Shown piece after piece: positions 1 through 8,186 of a stretch of DNA of 64,000 nucleotides (positions are counted from its first letter, which is position 1; the number at the start of each line of letters is the position of its first letter). The stretch lies in NCBI GenBank assembly GCA_029916745.1, contig JARXWK010000007.1:45355-109354 (forward strand), written 5' to 3'. This DNA comes from Dysgonomonadaceae bacterium PH5-43 (lineage in GTDB: Bacteria > Bacteroidota > Bacteroidia > Bacteroidales > Azobacteroidaceae). A program made the position numbers and the translations under genes. A model generated the notes under the pieces. It did no database searches. It was not told the origin of the DNA and worked only from the letters and a program-made list of their open reading frames with translations.

Positions 1-361
1 CAATCATATCAGAAGTCTTTTGAGACAAATCTTTTACTAAAAAAACACCACGCAATATATTATTAAGCTCTTCGAGAAGCGAAGATACTTGTCCTAAAAG
101 GGTATTTCTTTTTTCTAAATCATTGTCGATGAGCTTTTCTATCACCTCAATGTGGCGGATAGTAAGTTGATTATACTCTTTTTCGTAAGCGTAATCTCCT
201 TTGGCTGCAAGTTTAGACATACGTAATAGTAAGTCGGTAACGCCCGATAAGGCAGAAACAACAACAATTACGGGTTCTTCAACACTTTCAACAATCTTCT
301 TTACCTTTGATATACTGTCTACGGAACCAACTGAAGTTCCTCCAAATTTCATTACTTTCAT
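1..361 (-). CDS. thrA: Aspartokinase, N-terminal part (gene runs off the window)
   Basis: This catalyses the ATP-dependent phosphorylation of aspartate, the first step towards lysine, threonine and methionine. About 120 N-terminal residues are visible, opening MKVMKFGGTSVGS, which carries the KFGGTSVG nucleotide-binding signature of the amino-acid kinase fold at residues 5-12. The VVVSALSGVTD stretch that usually follows is also present. The ATG overlaps the TAA of the upstream DUF3467 gene as TAATG, so translational coupling is likely. In Bacteroidales this N-terminus usually belongs to a fused aspartokinase/homoserine dehydrogenase; the dehydrogenase half would lie outside the window, so the fusion and the symbol are inferences from the family. 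Confidence 0.85.
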   Translation of the reverse strand, partial: MKVMKFGGTSVGSVDSISKVKKIVESVEEPVIVVVSALSGVTDLLLRMSKLAAKGDYAYEKEYNQLTIRHIEVIEKLIDNDLEKRNTLLGQVSSLLEELNNILRGVFLVKDLSQKTSDMI

Positions 362-663
362 TATGCTTCTCCTATTGGTCCTACTATTGGTGGGTTGAAT
401 CCTTTATTTGGTAATTTAATCTCTCCGTTTTGAGATTCATATTTATTTATGTTATCCATCAAAGCCAACATCAATCTCTTTGCGTGTTCGGGTGTTAAAA
501 TGACGCGCGATTTAACTTTGGCTTTAGGAATGCCAGGCATCATACGAACAAAGTCTATTACAAACTCTGACGAAGAATGAGCAATTACTGCCAAGTTTGA
601 GTAAGTGCCTTGAGCAATGTCGTCTGTCAACTCAATTTGAATGTTGTTTTGCTGTTTGTCCAT
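361..663 (-). CDS. DUF3467 family protein
   Basis: A small protein of 100 residues matching the Bacteroidetes DUF3467 family, whose role is unknown. The recognisable pattern is an N-terminal IQIELTDDIAQGTYSNL stretch, then IAHSSSEFVIDF, then a conserved MMPGIPKAKVKSRVILTPEHAKRL segment (residues about 42-66 when read across). I start at the ATG at 663 rather than an in-frame TTG two codons upstream. The gene ends in a one-base overlap with the aspartokinase start. A TAATTTTG promoter element lies 47 nt upstream, and a hairpin lies between it and the start codon. No signal peptide or membrane segment is visible, so it is probably cytoplasmic. Confidence 0.85.
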   Translation of the reverse strand: MDKQQNNIQIELTDDIAQGTYSNLAVIAHSSSEFVIDFVRMMPGIPKAKVKSRVILTPEHAKRLMLALMDNINKYESQNGEIKLPNKGFNPPIVGPIGEA

Positions 664-682
664 GATCAATTAATTTATTAGT

Positions 683-699
683 TGCGACAATCTGTCGCA
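683..699 (-). promoter_or_regulatory. Perfect 7-bp hairpin in the leader of the DUF3467 gene
   Basis: TGCGACA and TGTCGCA flank a 3-nt ATC loop. The dyad sits between the putative -7 element (711-718) and the ATG at 663. It could be an operator or an RNA hairpin in the 5' leader. It has no T-tract on the minus strand, so it is not an ordinary terminator. Confidence 0.5.
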
Positions 700-710
700 T
701 TTTTGAGGAG

Positions 711-718
711 CAAAATTA
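711..718 (-). promoter_or_regulatory. -7 element TAATTTTG before DUF3467-thrA
   Basis: Matches the Bacteroidetes -7 consensus TAnnTTTG, 47 nt before the start codon. No convincing -33 TTTG was seen. Confidence 0.45.
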
Positions 719-792
719 AATATAATAATTCATATTTCGCTTAGTTGTTAGTTTTTATTTGTGCAAAAGGTAAAGGTTTATCTTAAAATTAT

Positions 793-800
793 TACCTTTG
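793..800 (+). promoter_or_regulatory. -7 element TACCTTTG before the aldolase gene
   Basis: Matches TAnnTTTG and lies 41 nt before the ATG chosen for the aldolase. It would lie inside the coding region if a longer GTG-start reading from 761 were used, which argues for the shorter start at 842. Confidence 0.55.
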
Positions 801-841
801 TAACCCAAATTTGTATTGAATTTATTAAAAACATTAGACAA

Positions 842-1834
842 ATGGTAAGTTACAAAGAATTAGGCTTGGTAAATAGCCGTGAGCTTTTCAAAAAAGCATT
901 TGAAGGAAAATACGCTATTCCTGCGTTTAACTTCAACAATATGGAACAAATGCAAGCAATTATCCAGGCTTGTGTAGAAGAAAACTCTCCTGTTATTCTT
1001 CAGGTTTCAAGTGGAGCAAGGAAATATGCAAACCAAACTTTGTTGCGTTATATGGCTCAAGGTGCGGTTGAGTATGCAAAAGAATTAGGAAAGAATATTC
1101 CTATTGTTCTTCACTTAGACCACGGTAGCGACTTTGAGCTTTGCAAAAGTTGTATCGATATGGGATTCTCTTCTGTTATGATTGATGGTTCTCACCATTC
1201 TTATGACGAGAACGTAGAATTAACTCGTAAAGTGGTTGAATATGCACACAAATACGATGTTACTGTAGAGGGTGAACTTGGTGTTTTGGCAGGAATTGAA
1301 GATGATGTAGTTGCTGAAGAGCACACTTATACTCAACCTGAAGAAGTAGAAGATTTCGTAACTAAAACAGGTGTTGATTCACTTGCTATCTCTATAGGTA
1401 CTTCTCACGGTGCTAACAAATTCAAACCAGAACAATGTACTCGTGATGAAAACGGAATCTTAGTTCCTCCTCCATTACGTTTCGATATCTTAGAAGGTGT
1501 TGAAAAAATGATACCTGGTTTCCCTATCGTATTACACGGAGCTTCTTCTGTTCCACAACAATATGTACAAACTATCAATAAATATGGTGGTGCATTGAAA
1601 GATGCTATCGGTATTCCTGAGTCTCAATTACGTCGTGCTGCAGAATCAGCAGTATGTAAAATCAATATCGACTCTGACGGTCGTTTGGCAATGACAGCGG
1701 CTATCCGCGAAACTTACGCTGAACACCCAGAATGGTTCGACCCACGTCAATACTTAGGACCAGCTCGTGAAGAACTTAAGAAACTATACAAACACAAAGT
1801 TGTGAATGTATTAGGTTCGGCAGGTAAAGCTTGA
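842..1834 (+). CDS. fba: Class II fructose-1,6-bisphosphate aldolase
   Basis: Zinc-dependent aldolase that splits fructose 1,6-bisphosphate into dihydroxyacetone phosphate and glyceraldehyde 3-phosphate (and the reverse) in glycolysis and gluconeogenesis. The 330-residue length fits the family. Visible signatures are HLDHGSD (zinc ligand and catalytic region), GTSHGANKF and VLHGASSVP (further histidine ligands and phosphate-binding loops), and KINIDSDGR near the C-terminus. The reading frame is open 81 nt further upstream, but that extension contains a promoter-like TACCTTTG and does not resemble aldolase, so I start at MVSYKELGL. Monocistronic, with a strong hairpin terminator after the stop. 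Confidence 0.97.
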   Translation: MVSYKELGLVNSRELFKKAFEGKYAIPAFNFNNMEQMQAIIQACVEENSPVILQVSSGARKYANQTLLRYMAQGAVEYAKELGKNIPIVLHLDHGSDFELCKSCIDMGFSSVMIDGSHHSYDENVELTRKVVEYAHKYDVTVEGELGVLAGIEDDVVAEEHTYTQPEEVEDFVTKTGVDSLAISIGTSHGANKFKPEQCTRDENGILVPPPLRFDILEGVEKMIPGFPIVLHGASSVPQQYVQTINKYGGALKDAIGIPESQLRRAAESAVCKINIDSDGRLAMTAAIRETYAEHPEWFDPRQYLGPAREELKKLYKHKVVNVLGSAGKA

Positions 1835-1851
1835 TAAGAGCCTGAAGAACT

Positions 1852-1888
1852 AAAAGGCGCGAAGCGGATATTGCTTTGCGCCTTTTTT
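1852..1888. terminator. Intrinsic terminator between convergent genes
   Basis: AAAAGGCGCGAAGC pairs with GCTTTGCGCCTTTT around a short loop, followed by a T-run. The A-run on the other side would serve the convergent M24 peptidase gene as well. Confidence 0.85.
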
Positions 1889-1891
1889 ATT

Positions 1892-3076
1892 TTACTTTAA
1901 CTCAATAATATTTTCTTCGAATAGGGTTATCTTTTCCATTCCTGTTTCGGTAACTAAGAAAGTATTTTCTATTCCCACTGCACCTACATTTGGAAAAACA
2001 AACTTAGGCTCGAATGCTATTGTCATTCCCGCTTGAAGATTATCTTTTGAGCGACCCATAAGCACTGGCGGTTCGTTAATCTCTAAACCAACGCCGTGTC
2101 CCGAAAACTTAGCTTGTTGCACAGTTCCCATAAAGTTTTTACCAAAGCCTCGTTCTTCAGCCATTTCTAAACACCAGTTATAAATGTCGGTACAAGAAGT
2201 GCCAGGTTTGCAAGTCTCCATAAAACGGTTGTGCATTTCAATTGATAAAAGATGAGCATCATAAACTTCATCGGGTAAATCTCCGTAAGAATAAACACGA
2301 GTCATATCGGTAAGGTAAGCAGTGAAGTTACCAGCGAAGTCAACCATAATAGATTGTCCTAATTCTATAGTGTCTCCATTTGCTCCTATGGGTAAACAGG
2401 GGCTCATTCCTGCTCCGCCTAAGGCGAAATCGTAAGGTGAAGGTGTCTCTGCGTTGTTGCCTGCAAGAAGACTACCCATAAATATTTCCATATTATAACC
2501 GAAAGTTCTAAAGATGCCAAGTGAGCCTTTCATTCTCATAATTCGCTCTATTTCATATTGAAGTTCAATATCTCTCATACCTTTCTTAAAAATAGAAGGG
2601 ATAAGACTATAAGCTTCGGAGTGTTGTTTGGCAGAGATACGCATTTGTTCTATTTCCCAAGGTGTTTTAGTCATTCTTGCCTTGCGAAGAATGGGAGTTG
2701 CATTGCCCGTTGTACTCGAATTAAAAACTTTCTCTAATCTTAGATACTCGTTGTGAGTAATTTGGTCGGCTTCTAACAGTATAGATGTTGGTATTTTGTA
2801 TCCTTCTTTTTTAATTAGGTCGGGAATATCTTCGGGTTTTCTTATGTAAATAATACGTTCCCCTTCTAAGTTAACAGGACGTTGAACAAACTCTATAGGT
2901 TCGCCGTCAGATGGAAGATAAACATAGCCAGCGAAAATCTTTCCTGTTAAGTAATAGATGTTGATGTTAGTAGAAACTAAGCACGCATCAATGCTTGTTT
3001 CTTTCATTATTGTTTGAACTTTGCTCCATCTCAGTTGTAAGTCTTTAGTTGGAGGAAATAGATTGCTGTTGTTCAT
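1892..3076 (-). CDS. M24 family metallopeptidase (Xaa-Pro aminopeptidase/dipeptidase-like)
   Basis: A 394-residue cytoplasmic peptidase of the pita-bread fold, likely cleaving peptides at Xaa-Pro bonds. It has an N-terminal creatinase-like domain (about residues 15-150) and a C-terminal catalytic domain. The five expected metal ligands can be placed: Asp in MVDFAG, Asp in LTDMTR, His in [13 protein letters not shown], Glu in AFEPKF and Glu in GIENTF. There is no signal peptide. Its ATG overlaps the stop of the upstream rmuC gene as ATGA, so the two are co-translated. The exact substrate (dipeptide or longer peptide) cannot be told from sequence. Confidence 0.92.
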   Translation of the reverse strand: MNNSNLFPPTKDLQLRWSKVQTIMKETSIDACLVSTNINIYYLTGKIFAGYVYLPSDGEPIEFVQRPVNLEGERIIYIRKPEDIPDLIKKEGYKIPTSILLEADQITHNEYLRLEKVFNSSTTGNATPILRKARMTKTPWEIEQMRISAKQHSEAYSLIPSIFKKGMRDIELQYEIERIMRMKGSLGIFRTFGYNMEIFMGSLLAGNNAETPSPYDFALGGAGMSPCLPIGANGDTIELGQSIMVDFAGNFTAYLTDMTRVYSYGDLPDEVYDAHLLSIEMHNRFMETCKPGTSCTDIYNWCLEMAEERGFGKNFMGTVQQAKFSGHGVGLEINEPPVLMGRSKDNLQAGMTIAFEPKFVFPNVGAVGIENTFLVTETGMEKITLFEENIIELK

Positions 3077-4308
3077 TGTTTTATTGATTTTTTTGTTTTA
3101 ATACCTAATTCTTTTAGTTTCTCAGCTTGAGATATGAGATTGCCTTTTCCTTCTTTTAGTTGATTATATGCTTCGTTGTAACTCTTTTGAGCTTTATCTA
3201 AATAGACTCCTACAATATTTAGATTGTCTACAAATCCAACAAACTTATCATAAAGAGCTGCGCCACGTTCGGCTATTTGTTGCGCATTACGATTTTGGTA
3301 CTCTCGCTTCCATAAATCGGCAATAAGCTTTAGCGAAGCGATAAGGTTTGTGGGGCTAATCAACAATATTCTTTTGTTATAAGCATAATGCCATAGTTCT
3401 TGGTCGTATTGCATAGCCAGAAGATAGGCAGGTTCGTTGGGAATAAACATCATAACAAAGTCGAGACTTGCAGCAAAGTCTTGATAATTCTTTCGGCTAA
3501 GTTCGTCGATATGTCGTTTTACCGACTTGATATGATTGATGATTTCATCTTTTTGTATATTGATTTCGTCAGTTGCTATATATCGAGAGTAAGCAGTTAA
3601 CGATACCTTTGAGTCTATAATTACTTTGCGATTGTCGGGATAAGAAACAATAACGTCGGGTTGCATTTTGTTTCCGTCGCTATTCTTAAGGTAATTGCCA
3701 TTGCCGTCTTTGAGATACTCCTGAGTAAAGTATTCTCGATCTTTAACTAATCCCGACTTTTCTAATATGTTTTCAAGAATCATTTGTCCCCAATCACCTT
3801 GTGTTTTAGAATTTCCTTGAAGAGCTTTTGTTAAGTTATTGGCTTCTTCGCTCACTCTCTGATTAAGACTTACCAAGCGTTCAACCTCTTTGCCGAGTGA
3901 GAAGCGTTCTTTCGATTCTTTATCGTACACCTCTTCAACTTTCTTTTTGAATCCTTCTATATTTTCGCCCAAAGGTTTAAGAATGTCGTTAAGATTATCT
4001 TTGTTTAGCTGAGTAAATTTATTAGATTTCTCTTCGAGAATCTTATTTGCAATAACTTCAAACTCAAGATTGAGCTGTTTCCTTACCGTTTCGAGCTCTT
4101 CTTTTTGGTAATTTAGTTTCGAGTTAAGAAGTTTGTTTTCTGTTTGATGTTCAATAATCGCTGTTTTTGTTGAACTAAGTTCTTCCGTAGTTTGTTTAAG
4201 TTGTTTCTTTAGATTGTCGTTTTCCTTTCTAAAGAAAAAGAAAATAAGAATAGCAATTAAACTGCCAGTGATTAAACCTATTAAAAGAAATATAATATCT
4301 GTATTCAT
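3073..4308 (-). CDS. rmuC: RmuC family DNA recombination protein
   Basis: RmuC proteins limit DNA inversions and carry a PD-(D/E)XK-like nuclease-related domain. This one is 411 residues from MNTDIIFLL. It has one N-terminal membrane segment (about residues 5-24), a long coiled coil rich in Glu, Lys and Leu (about 28-170), and a conserved C-terminal domain containing [15 protein letters not shown], then [20 protein letters not shown], then [11 protein letters not shown]. An upstream in-frame extension exists but would run through the TACTTTTG promoter element, so the later start fits better. It overlaps the M24 peptidase start by four bases. Confidence 0.93.
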   Translation of the reverse strand: MNTDIIFLLIGLITGSLIAILIFFFFRKENDNLKKQLKQTTEELSSTKTAIIEHQTENKLLNSKLNYQKEELETVRKQLNLEFEVIANKILEEKSNKFTQLNKDNLNDILKPLGENIEGFKKKVEEVYDKESKERFSLGKEVERLVSLNQRVSEEANNLTKALQGNSKTQGDWGQMILENILEKSGLVKDREYFTQEYLKDGNGNYLKNSDGNKMQPDVIVSYPDNRKVIIDSKVSLTAYSRYIATDEINIQKDEIINHIKSVKRHIDELSRKNYQDFAASLDFVMMFIPNEPAYLLAMQYDQELWHYAYNKRILLISPTNLIASLKLIADLWKREYQNRNAQQIAERGAALYDKFVGFVDNLNIVGVYLDKAQKSYNEAYNQLKEGKGNLISQAEKLKELGIKTKKSIKQ

Positions 4309-4327
4309 TGTTGGTAATATTATCCCA

Positions 4328-4335
4328 CAAAAGTA
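4328..4335 (-). promoter_or_regulatory. -7 element TACTTTTG before rmuC
   Basis: TAnnTTTG match on the minus strand, 19 nt before the rmuC ATG at 4308. Confidence 0.5.
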
Positions 4336-4384
4336 CAGAAAATTTGTGTAAGTTTGTAGGGTAATTAAAGCGAGCATCAATGTT

Positions 4385-5689
4385 ATGGTATTAATATATT
4401 TTTCAGGAAATAAAACAAGTAGACTTAGATACATCGCCAAACATATATTTAATAATGTATTGGGGGTAGAGTTTGATGTTACTGATAATAAGAAGATATA
4501 TTCGGAACATAAAGGTGTTTTGGTTAATTATTCCGATGAAAAAGAGTTGCCAGGCATACAAATCACACCGAACGGACTGTTGTCTGAAAGTAATGTTAGC
4601 AAACAAGCCGACTTGCATATCTCTAAATGGAAGGATATGTTTGTCTTTTTCGCTAACGATAAAGGATTGATTCCTTTTGATTTGTTTGCGGCTTCGTTTT
4701 ATTTGTTGACCCTTTATGAGGAGCATTTCCCAGAGAAACTTGACGAACACGGGCGATTTCGTCATATAGAATCGTTGCTTTACAAAAACAATGTATTAGA
4801 AAAACCTATTGTCGACCGATGGGCTTACGCTCTTAAAGATGTGTTTGAACAACAAGGTTATGATGTCTCAGGTTTTAAGTTGAGGCAATTCAGAATGATT
4901 AATACTTTTGATATTGATCATCCGTTTTTATATCGCAACAAAGGACTTGTAAAGAATGTGGGTGGTGTGGTTAAAGACTTGCTAAAGAGGAATTTTGCAG
5001 CACTAAAAAGACGTGCTTTAGTGCAAGTTCATATTAAAGAAGACCCTTATTTTGAAGCCTTGAAAATGATTTGTGAAACCCATATGGGGCAAAATAAGCC
5101 TTATTACCTATTTGTTTTGCTGGGCGAAAGAGGAAAGTATGGAAGAACAACGCTTTATTCTGTAAAAAGATATTACGACTACATAAAAACCTTGAAGAAC
5201 GTAACGATAGGTTTGCATCCTTCGTATAAAACGTTTCGTAATTTGGAACAGTTGATGAAGGAGAAAATAAAACTCGAAAAGATTTTAGGCTATAAAGTTG
5301 GGTCTTCTCGTCAGCACTTCTTAAGAATGCAAAGCCCCGAAACCTTTCAAGAATTAAATTTGGCAGGAATAAAAGAGGACTTTTCTTTAGCTTTTGCGCA
5401 CGCTCCAGGCTTTAGGTCGGGAACGGCAATACCTTATAATTTCTATGATATAAGAAAAGATGAAGAAACGCAACTGTTTGTGCGACCAACTGTAATGATG
5501 GATTCAACATTGATAGTGCATCAAAAGCTTACTCCTCAACAAGGGTTTGCAAAGATAAGTCAATTGATAGAGGAATGTAAGAAGTCGGGGGGCGATTATC
5601 TTGGTTTATGGCACAACTCCAACCTTGCAGGCTCGAAAAAAGACAACCCTTGGATAGAAGTTTTTGAGAGTTTTGTATCGCAACTTTAA
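4385..5689 (+). CDS. Polysaccharide deacetylase family protein
   Basis: A 434-residue protein resembling Bacteroidetes polysaccharide deacetylase-like proteins with a large N-terminal extension. NodB-type hallmarks are NTFDIDHPF (around residue 172, equivalent to the Asp-Asp metal motif), [10 protein letters not shown] (His of the second motif) and [17 protein letters not shown] near the C-terminus fits the last conserved His. No signal peptide is visible, so it may act in the cytoplasm, for example on a lipid-linked sugar or surface-polysaccharide precursor; the substrate is unknown. It is transcribed divergently from rmuC with a 76-bp gap and stands alone. Confidence 0.8.
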   Translation: MVLIYFSGNKTSRLRYIAKHIFNNVLGVEFDVTDNKKIYSEHKGVLVNYSDEKELPGIQITPNGLLSESNVSKQADLHISKWKDMFVFFANDKGLIPFDLFAASFYLLTLYEEHFPEKLDEHGRFRHIESLLYKNNVLEKPIVDRWAYALKDVFEQQGYDVSGFKLRQFRMINTFDIDHPFLYRNKGLVKNVGGVVKDLLKRNFAALKRRALVQVHIKEDPYFEALKMICETHMGQNKPYYLFVLLGERGKYGRTTLYSVKRYYDYIKTLKNVTIGLHPSYKTFRNLEQLMKEKIKLEKILGYKVGSSRQHFLRMQSPETFQELNLAGIKEDFSLAFAHAPGFRSGTAIPYNFYDIRKDEETQLFVRPTVMMDSTLIVHQKLTPQQGFAKISQLIEECKKSGGDYLGLWHNSNLAGSKKDNPWIEVFESFVSQL

Positions 5690-5767
5690 CTCTATTTTAC
5701 TATGTTTAACTGTTTGTATTTTTACTCAAACTGTGCATTTTAGTACATACACCAACTTTTTGCGCTA

Positions 5768-5870
5768 ACTCAGTGTGTTTCGGGTCGAAACTCAGTGTCT
5801 TTTATAAAAAACAAAGTGAGTTTCTGTTCGGAAAATACAGAGATTTTTCTCTAACACACAGAGGTTTTCC
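5768..5870. repeat. Degenerate tandem repeat, period about 22 bp
   Basis: The 343-bp gap at 5690-6032 has no convincing gene. Within it ACTCAGTGT occurs at 5768 and 5790 (22 bp apart), followed by weaker copies around 5813, 5837 and 5858. The shared pattern is roughly CAGTGTGTTTC followed by A-rich sequence. It recalls the cleaner 23-bp arrays elsewhere in the window but is much more eroded. Confidence 0.5.
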
Positions 5871-5878
5871 CATTATAA

Positions 5879-5922
5879 AACACAAATGCCGCTTAGAAAT
5901 AGTCCTAAGCGGCATTTGTGTT
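5879..5922. terminator. Perfect 18-bp inverted repeat between convergent genes
   Basis: Two 18-bp arms with the shared core CAAATGCCGCTTAG and its complement CTAAGCGGCATTTG flank an 8-nt loop. It lies between the deacetylase gene and the convergent DNA-metabolism gene. A U-rich tail (TTGTTTTGC) follows on the plus strand, so it is probably a bidirectional terminator. The length and perfection of the arms are unusual. Confidence 0.7.
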
Positions 5923-6032
5923 GTTTTGCTTATGCAAAGATACAATATAGAAAGACGTTTGTCAAGTGCTGGTTAACATTCGTTTGCAAACGTAAATGCT
6001 GAAATGTTGAGAGTAGGGAGATAATGCTTGTT

Positions 6033-6794
6033 CTAATTTTTCTCAATGAGGTACTTCCAAAAGCGTTTAGGCATATTTTGCCGTTGCAACCTAAGATTTT
6101 TTCGCTCATTGATAGTAACGGCTTTCAGATAATCTTTCCAAAGAGCTTGAAAGGCGCGTTCGTCTTCGTCTTGTTGTTCTTGGTTTAGCTTGCCAGATAG
6201 TATAGAAACAGGCAGCTTGTCGAAGTTTACGGTTTCTACAGAGTCGAGGTTGTAGTACAGACCGTAATTTCTTTTAGTATCGTAGATAATCCAAGGCTGG
6301 TCGGCGTATCGCTCCTTGAAAAAGTCGGAGCAAATAGGAAGAACGTTACATTTAGGATCCATAACGGCAAAGAATATTCCATCGGCAGTCTTTTGAAAAC
6401 GAACAAATTGTTTAAGTCTGTTAGCTTCATTGCACACGGTTTTGTAAACTTTAGAAAGCCGAAGCACGTCATCGTCGGCGAAATTAAGTTCAATGCTTAC
6501 TTTGTGTAAAAAACATTTCCTCATATAGTTGAATATATTTGTTTCCGTGTTGTCTATTTCCGACAAGAAACAAAAGTAAAGCATTTGCAGAGCCGACTTC
6601 GATAGCTTATTTCTTAATCCATTAAACACTCTGTTCGACCTATCGTCGGAAGTTGTTACTTGATGAAACTCGGAGAATAAAGGCAAATCAGCATCTTCGG
6701 CTAATACACAATCGGGAGTTTCTTTCCTTTCGAAACTATCGAATACGCAACAAAGTAACCCTTCAAACGATTTGTCGTAGATATAATACAGCAT
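6033..6794 (-). CDS. Putative DNA metabolism protein (TIGR03915-type partner of a radical SAM protein)
   Basis: This 253-residue protein matches what I recall of TIGR03915/DUF4130, a family found almost only beside a radical SAM protein (TIGR03916). Visible landmarks are the YIYDKSFEGLLCCVFD opening, FLHKVSIELNFADDDVL with KVYKTVCNEANRLKQFVRF in the middle, and FKERYADQPWIIYDTKRNYG. Some relatives are fused to a uracil-DNA glycosylase-like domain; none is present here, the protein ending just after the family core. It starts 6 nt after the radical SAM gene stop, so the two form an operon. A DNA repair or modification role is an inference from that association. Confidence 0.82.
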   Translation of the reverse strand: MLYYIYDKSFEGLLCCVFDSFERKETPDCVLAEDADLPLFSEFHQVTTSDDRSNRVFNGLRNKLSKSALQMLYFCFLSEIDNTETNIFNYMRKCFLHKVSIELNFADDDVLRLSKVYKTVCNEANRLKQFVRFQKTADGIFFAVMDPKCNVLPICSDFFKERYADQPWIIYDTKRNYGLYYNLDSVETVNFDKLPVSILSGKLNQEQQDEDERAFQALWKDYLKAVTINERKNLRLQRQNMPKRFWKYLIEKN

Positions 6795-6800
6795 AAGACT

Positions 6801-8063
6801 TTAATCTTCAAAATTTATTTTTAGTTGTCGGTCGTCTTCTTTTTTGCGAGCAGGAAGAGTTAGTATTCGTCTTAGGTATTCGGGCTTAGCTTCTTGCACA
6901 GTAAAGTGAGATGCAAGTTCGTTGCAGGTAATAAAATATCTTGCACGCTTCATTACAACTCCCATTTTACGGAGATGTTCAGAGTTTAATCGTCCGTATC
7001 GGCGAGAAGATACAATTAGTTGAGCCGATTTGGTGCCTATGCCGGGTATTCTTAAAATCATTTCGTAATCGGCGGTATTAACATCAATGGGGAAAACGTG
7101 TGGGTTGCGTAAAGCCCACGATAACTTCGGATCTATTTCTAACTCAAGGTTAGGGTGAATGTCATTAACAATTTCATCAACCTTAAAGTGATAAAACCTC
7201 ATTAGCCAATCAGCTTGGTATAATCTGTTTTCTCTAACCAAAGGAGGCGCACTCAAAGCAGGCAAACGAGTGTCGTATTTATTTATATGAATGTACCCCG
7301 AATAATATACCCGCTTCATAGCTGGGCGTTGATACATCGAATTAGCAAGATTAAGTATCTTTTTGTCGTTGTCGGCACTTGCACCAATAATCATCTGAGT
7401 GCTTTGTCCTGAAGGCGAAAACTTCGGAGCGTGTCTGTACTTTTGTTTATCTTCTTTACTCTGTAGAAATCCTTGTTGTATGTAGTGCATAGGTTTGTAT
7501 ACACTCTGATAGTCTTTTTCTGGCGCAATGATTTTCAGACTCTCTTCCGAAGGCATTTCAATATTACAACTTAAGCGGTCGGCATAAAGTCCTGCTTCCG
7601 TAATAAGTTCGCGGCTTGCTCCAGGTATACTCTTTAAATGAATATACCCATTGTATCTGTGAATATTTCTCAAATCTTTGGCAACCCTAACGAGTCGCTC
7701 CATCGTGTAGTCGGCATTTCTAACAACTCCAGAACTAAGAAACAGCCCTTCAATGTAGTTTCTTCTGTAAAACTCTATTGTTAGTTCTACGAGTTCAGAA
7801 ACACTGAATGTGGCTCTGGGTATATCGTTGCTTCTTCTATTTATACAATACCCGCAATCGTACATACAATTATTGGTAAGCATAACTTTAAGGAGTGAAA
7901 CGCATCGTCCATCTTCTGTAAAGCTATGACAAATACCCCAACCTTCGGCGGTGCCTAAGGCTTTCCCCTTGTTGCCTCTGCTTGTTCCGCTCGAAGCGCA
8001 CGATACGTCGAACTTGGCAGCTTCTGCAAGAGTTTTTAGTTTGTCGAATATTTTTGGGTTCAT
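6801..8063 (-). CDS. Putative DNA modification/repair radical SAM protein (TIGR03916-type)
   Basis: A 420-residue radical SAM enzyme. The cluster motif is CMYDCGYCINR (CxxxCxxC, about residues 67-77), which would bind a 4Fe-4S cluster and S-adenosylmethionine. The C-terminal part carries a helix-hairpin-helix element, ILRIPGIGTKSAQLI (about 330-345), a DNA-binding motif. This combination matches the TIGR03916 family, always paired with the protein encoded just downstream. The reaction is unknown; DNA base repair or modification is inferred from the DNA-binding motif and from known fusions of the partner. The start at MNPKIFDKL is 27 nt from a TACTTTTG element. Confidence 0.88.
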   Translation of the reverse strand: MNPKIFDKLKTLAEAAKFDVSCASSGTSRGNKGKALGTAEGWGICHSFTEDGRCVSLLKVMLTNNCMYDCGYCINRRSNDIPRATFSVSELVELTIEFYRRNYIEGLFLSSGVVRNADYTMERLVRVAKDLRNIHRYNGYIHLKSIPGASRELITEAGLYADRLSCNIEMPSEESLKIIAPEKDYQSVYKPMHYIQQGFLQSKEDKQKYRHAPKFSPSGQSTQMIIGASADNDKKILNLANSMYQRPAMKRVYYSGYIHINKYDTRLPALSAPPLVRENRLYQADWLMRFYHFKVDEIVNDIHPNLELEIDPKLSWALRNPHVFPIDVNTADYEMILRIPGIGTKSAQLIVSSRRYGRLNSEHLRKMGVVMKRARYFITCNELASHFTVQEAKPEYLRRILTLPARKKEDDRQLKINFED

Positions 8064-8090
8064 TAATTGAAGTACTTATCTTTCGAGTAA

Positions 8091-8098
8091 CAAAAGTA
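8091..8098 (-). promoter_or_regulatory. -7 element TACTTTTG before the radical SAM operon
   Basis: TAnnTTTG match, 27 nt upstream of the ATG at 8063. Confidence 0.5.
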
Positions 8099-8131
8099 AG
8101 AGTTATAGATGATAAATTCAATAATTATTTC

Positions 8132-8139
8132 TATTTTTG
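8132..8139 (+). promoter_or_regulatory. -7 element TATTTTTG before serA
   Basis: TAnnTTTG match on the plus strand, 47 nt before the serA start; no clear -33 element. Confidence 0.4.
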
Positions 8140-8186
8140 TAGTTCTTAATTATGTTTGAGAAATATTGTAACTTAAAATATAAAAC

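Noticed and set aside
5773..5976. 67-codon frame in the gap before the DNA-metabolism gene
   Set aside because: It runs across the degenerate repeat and the 18-bp hairpin and shows no protein-like conservation.
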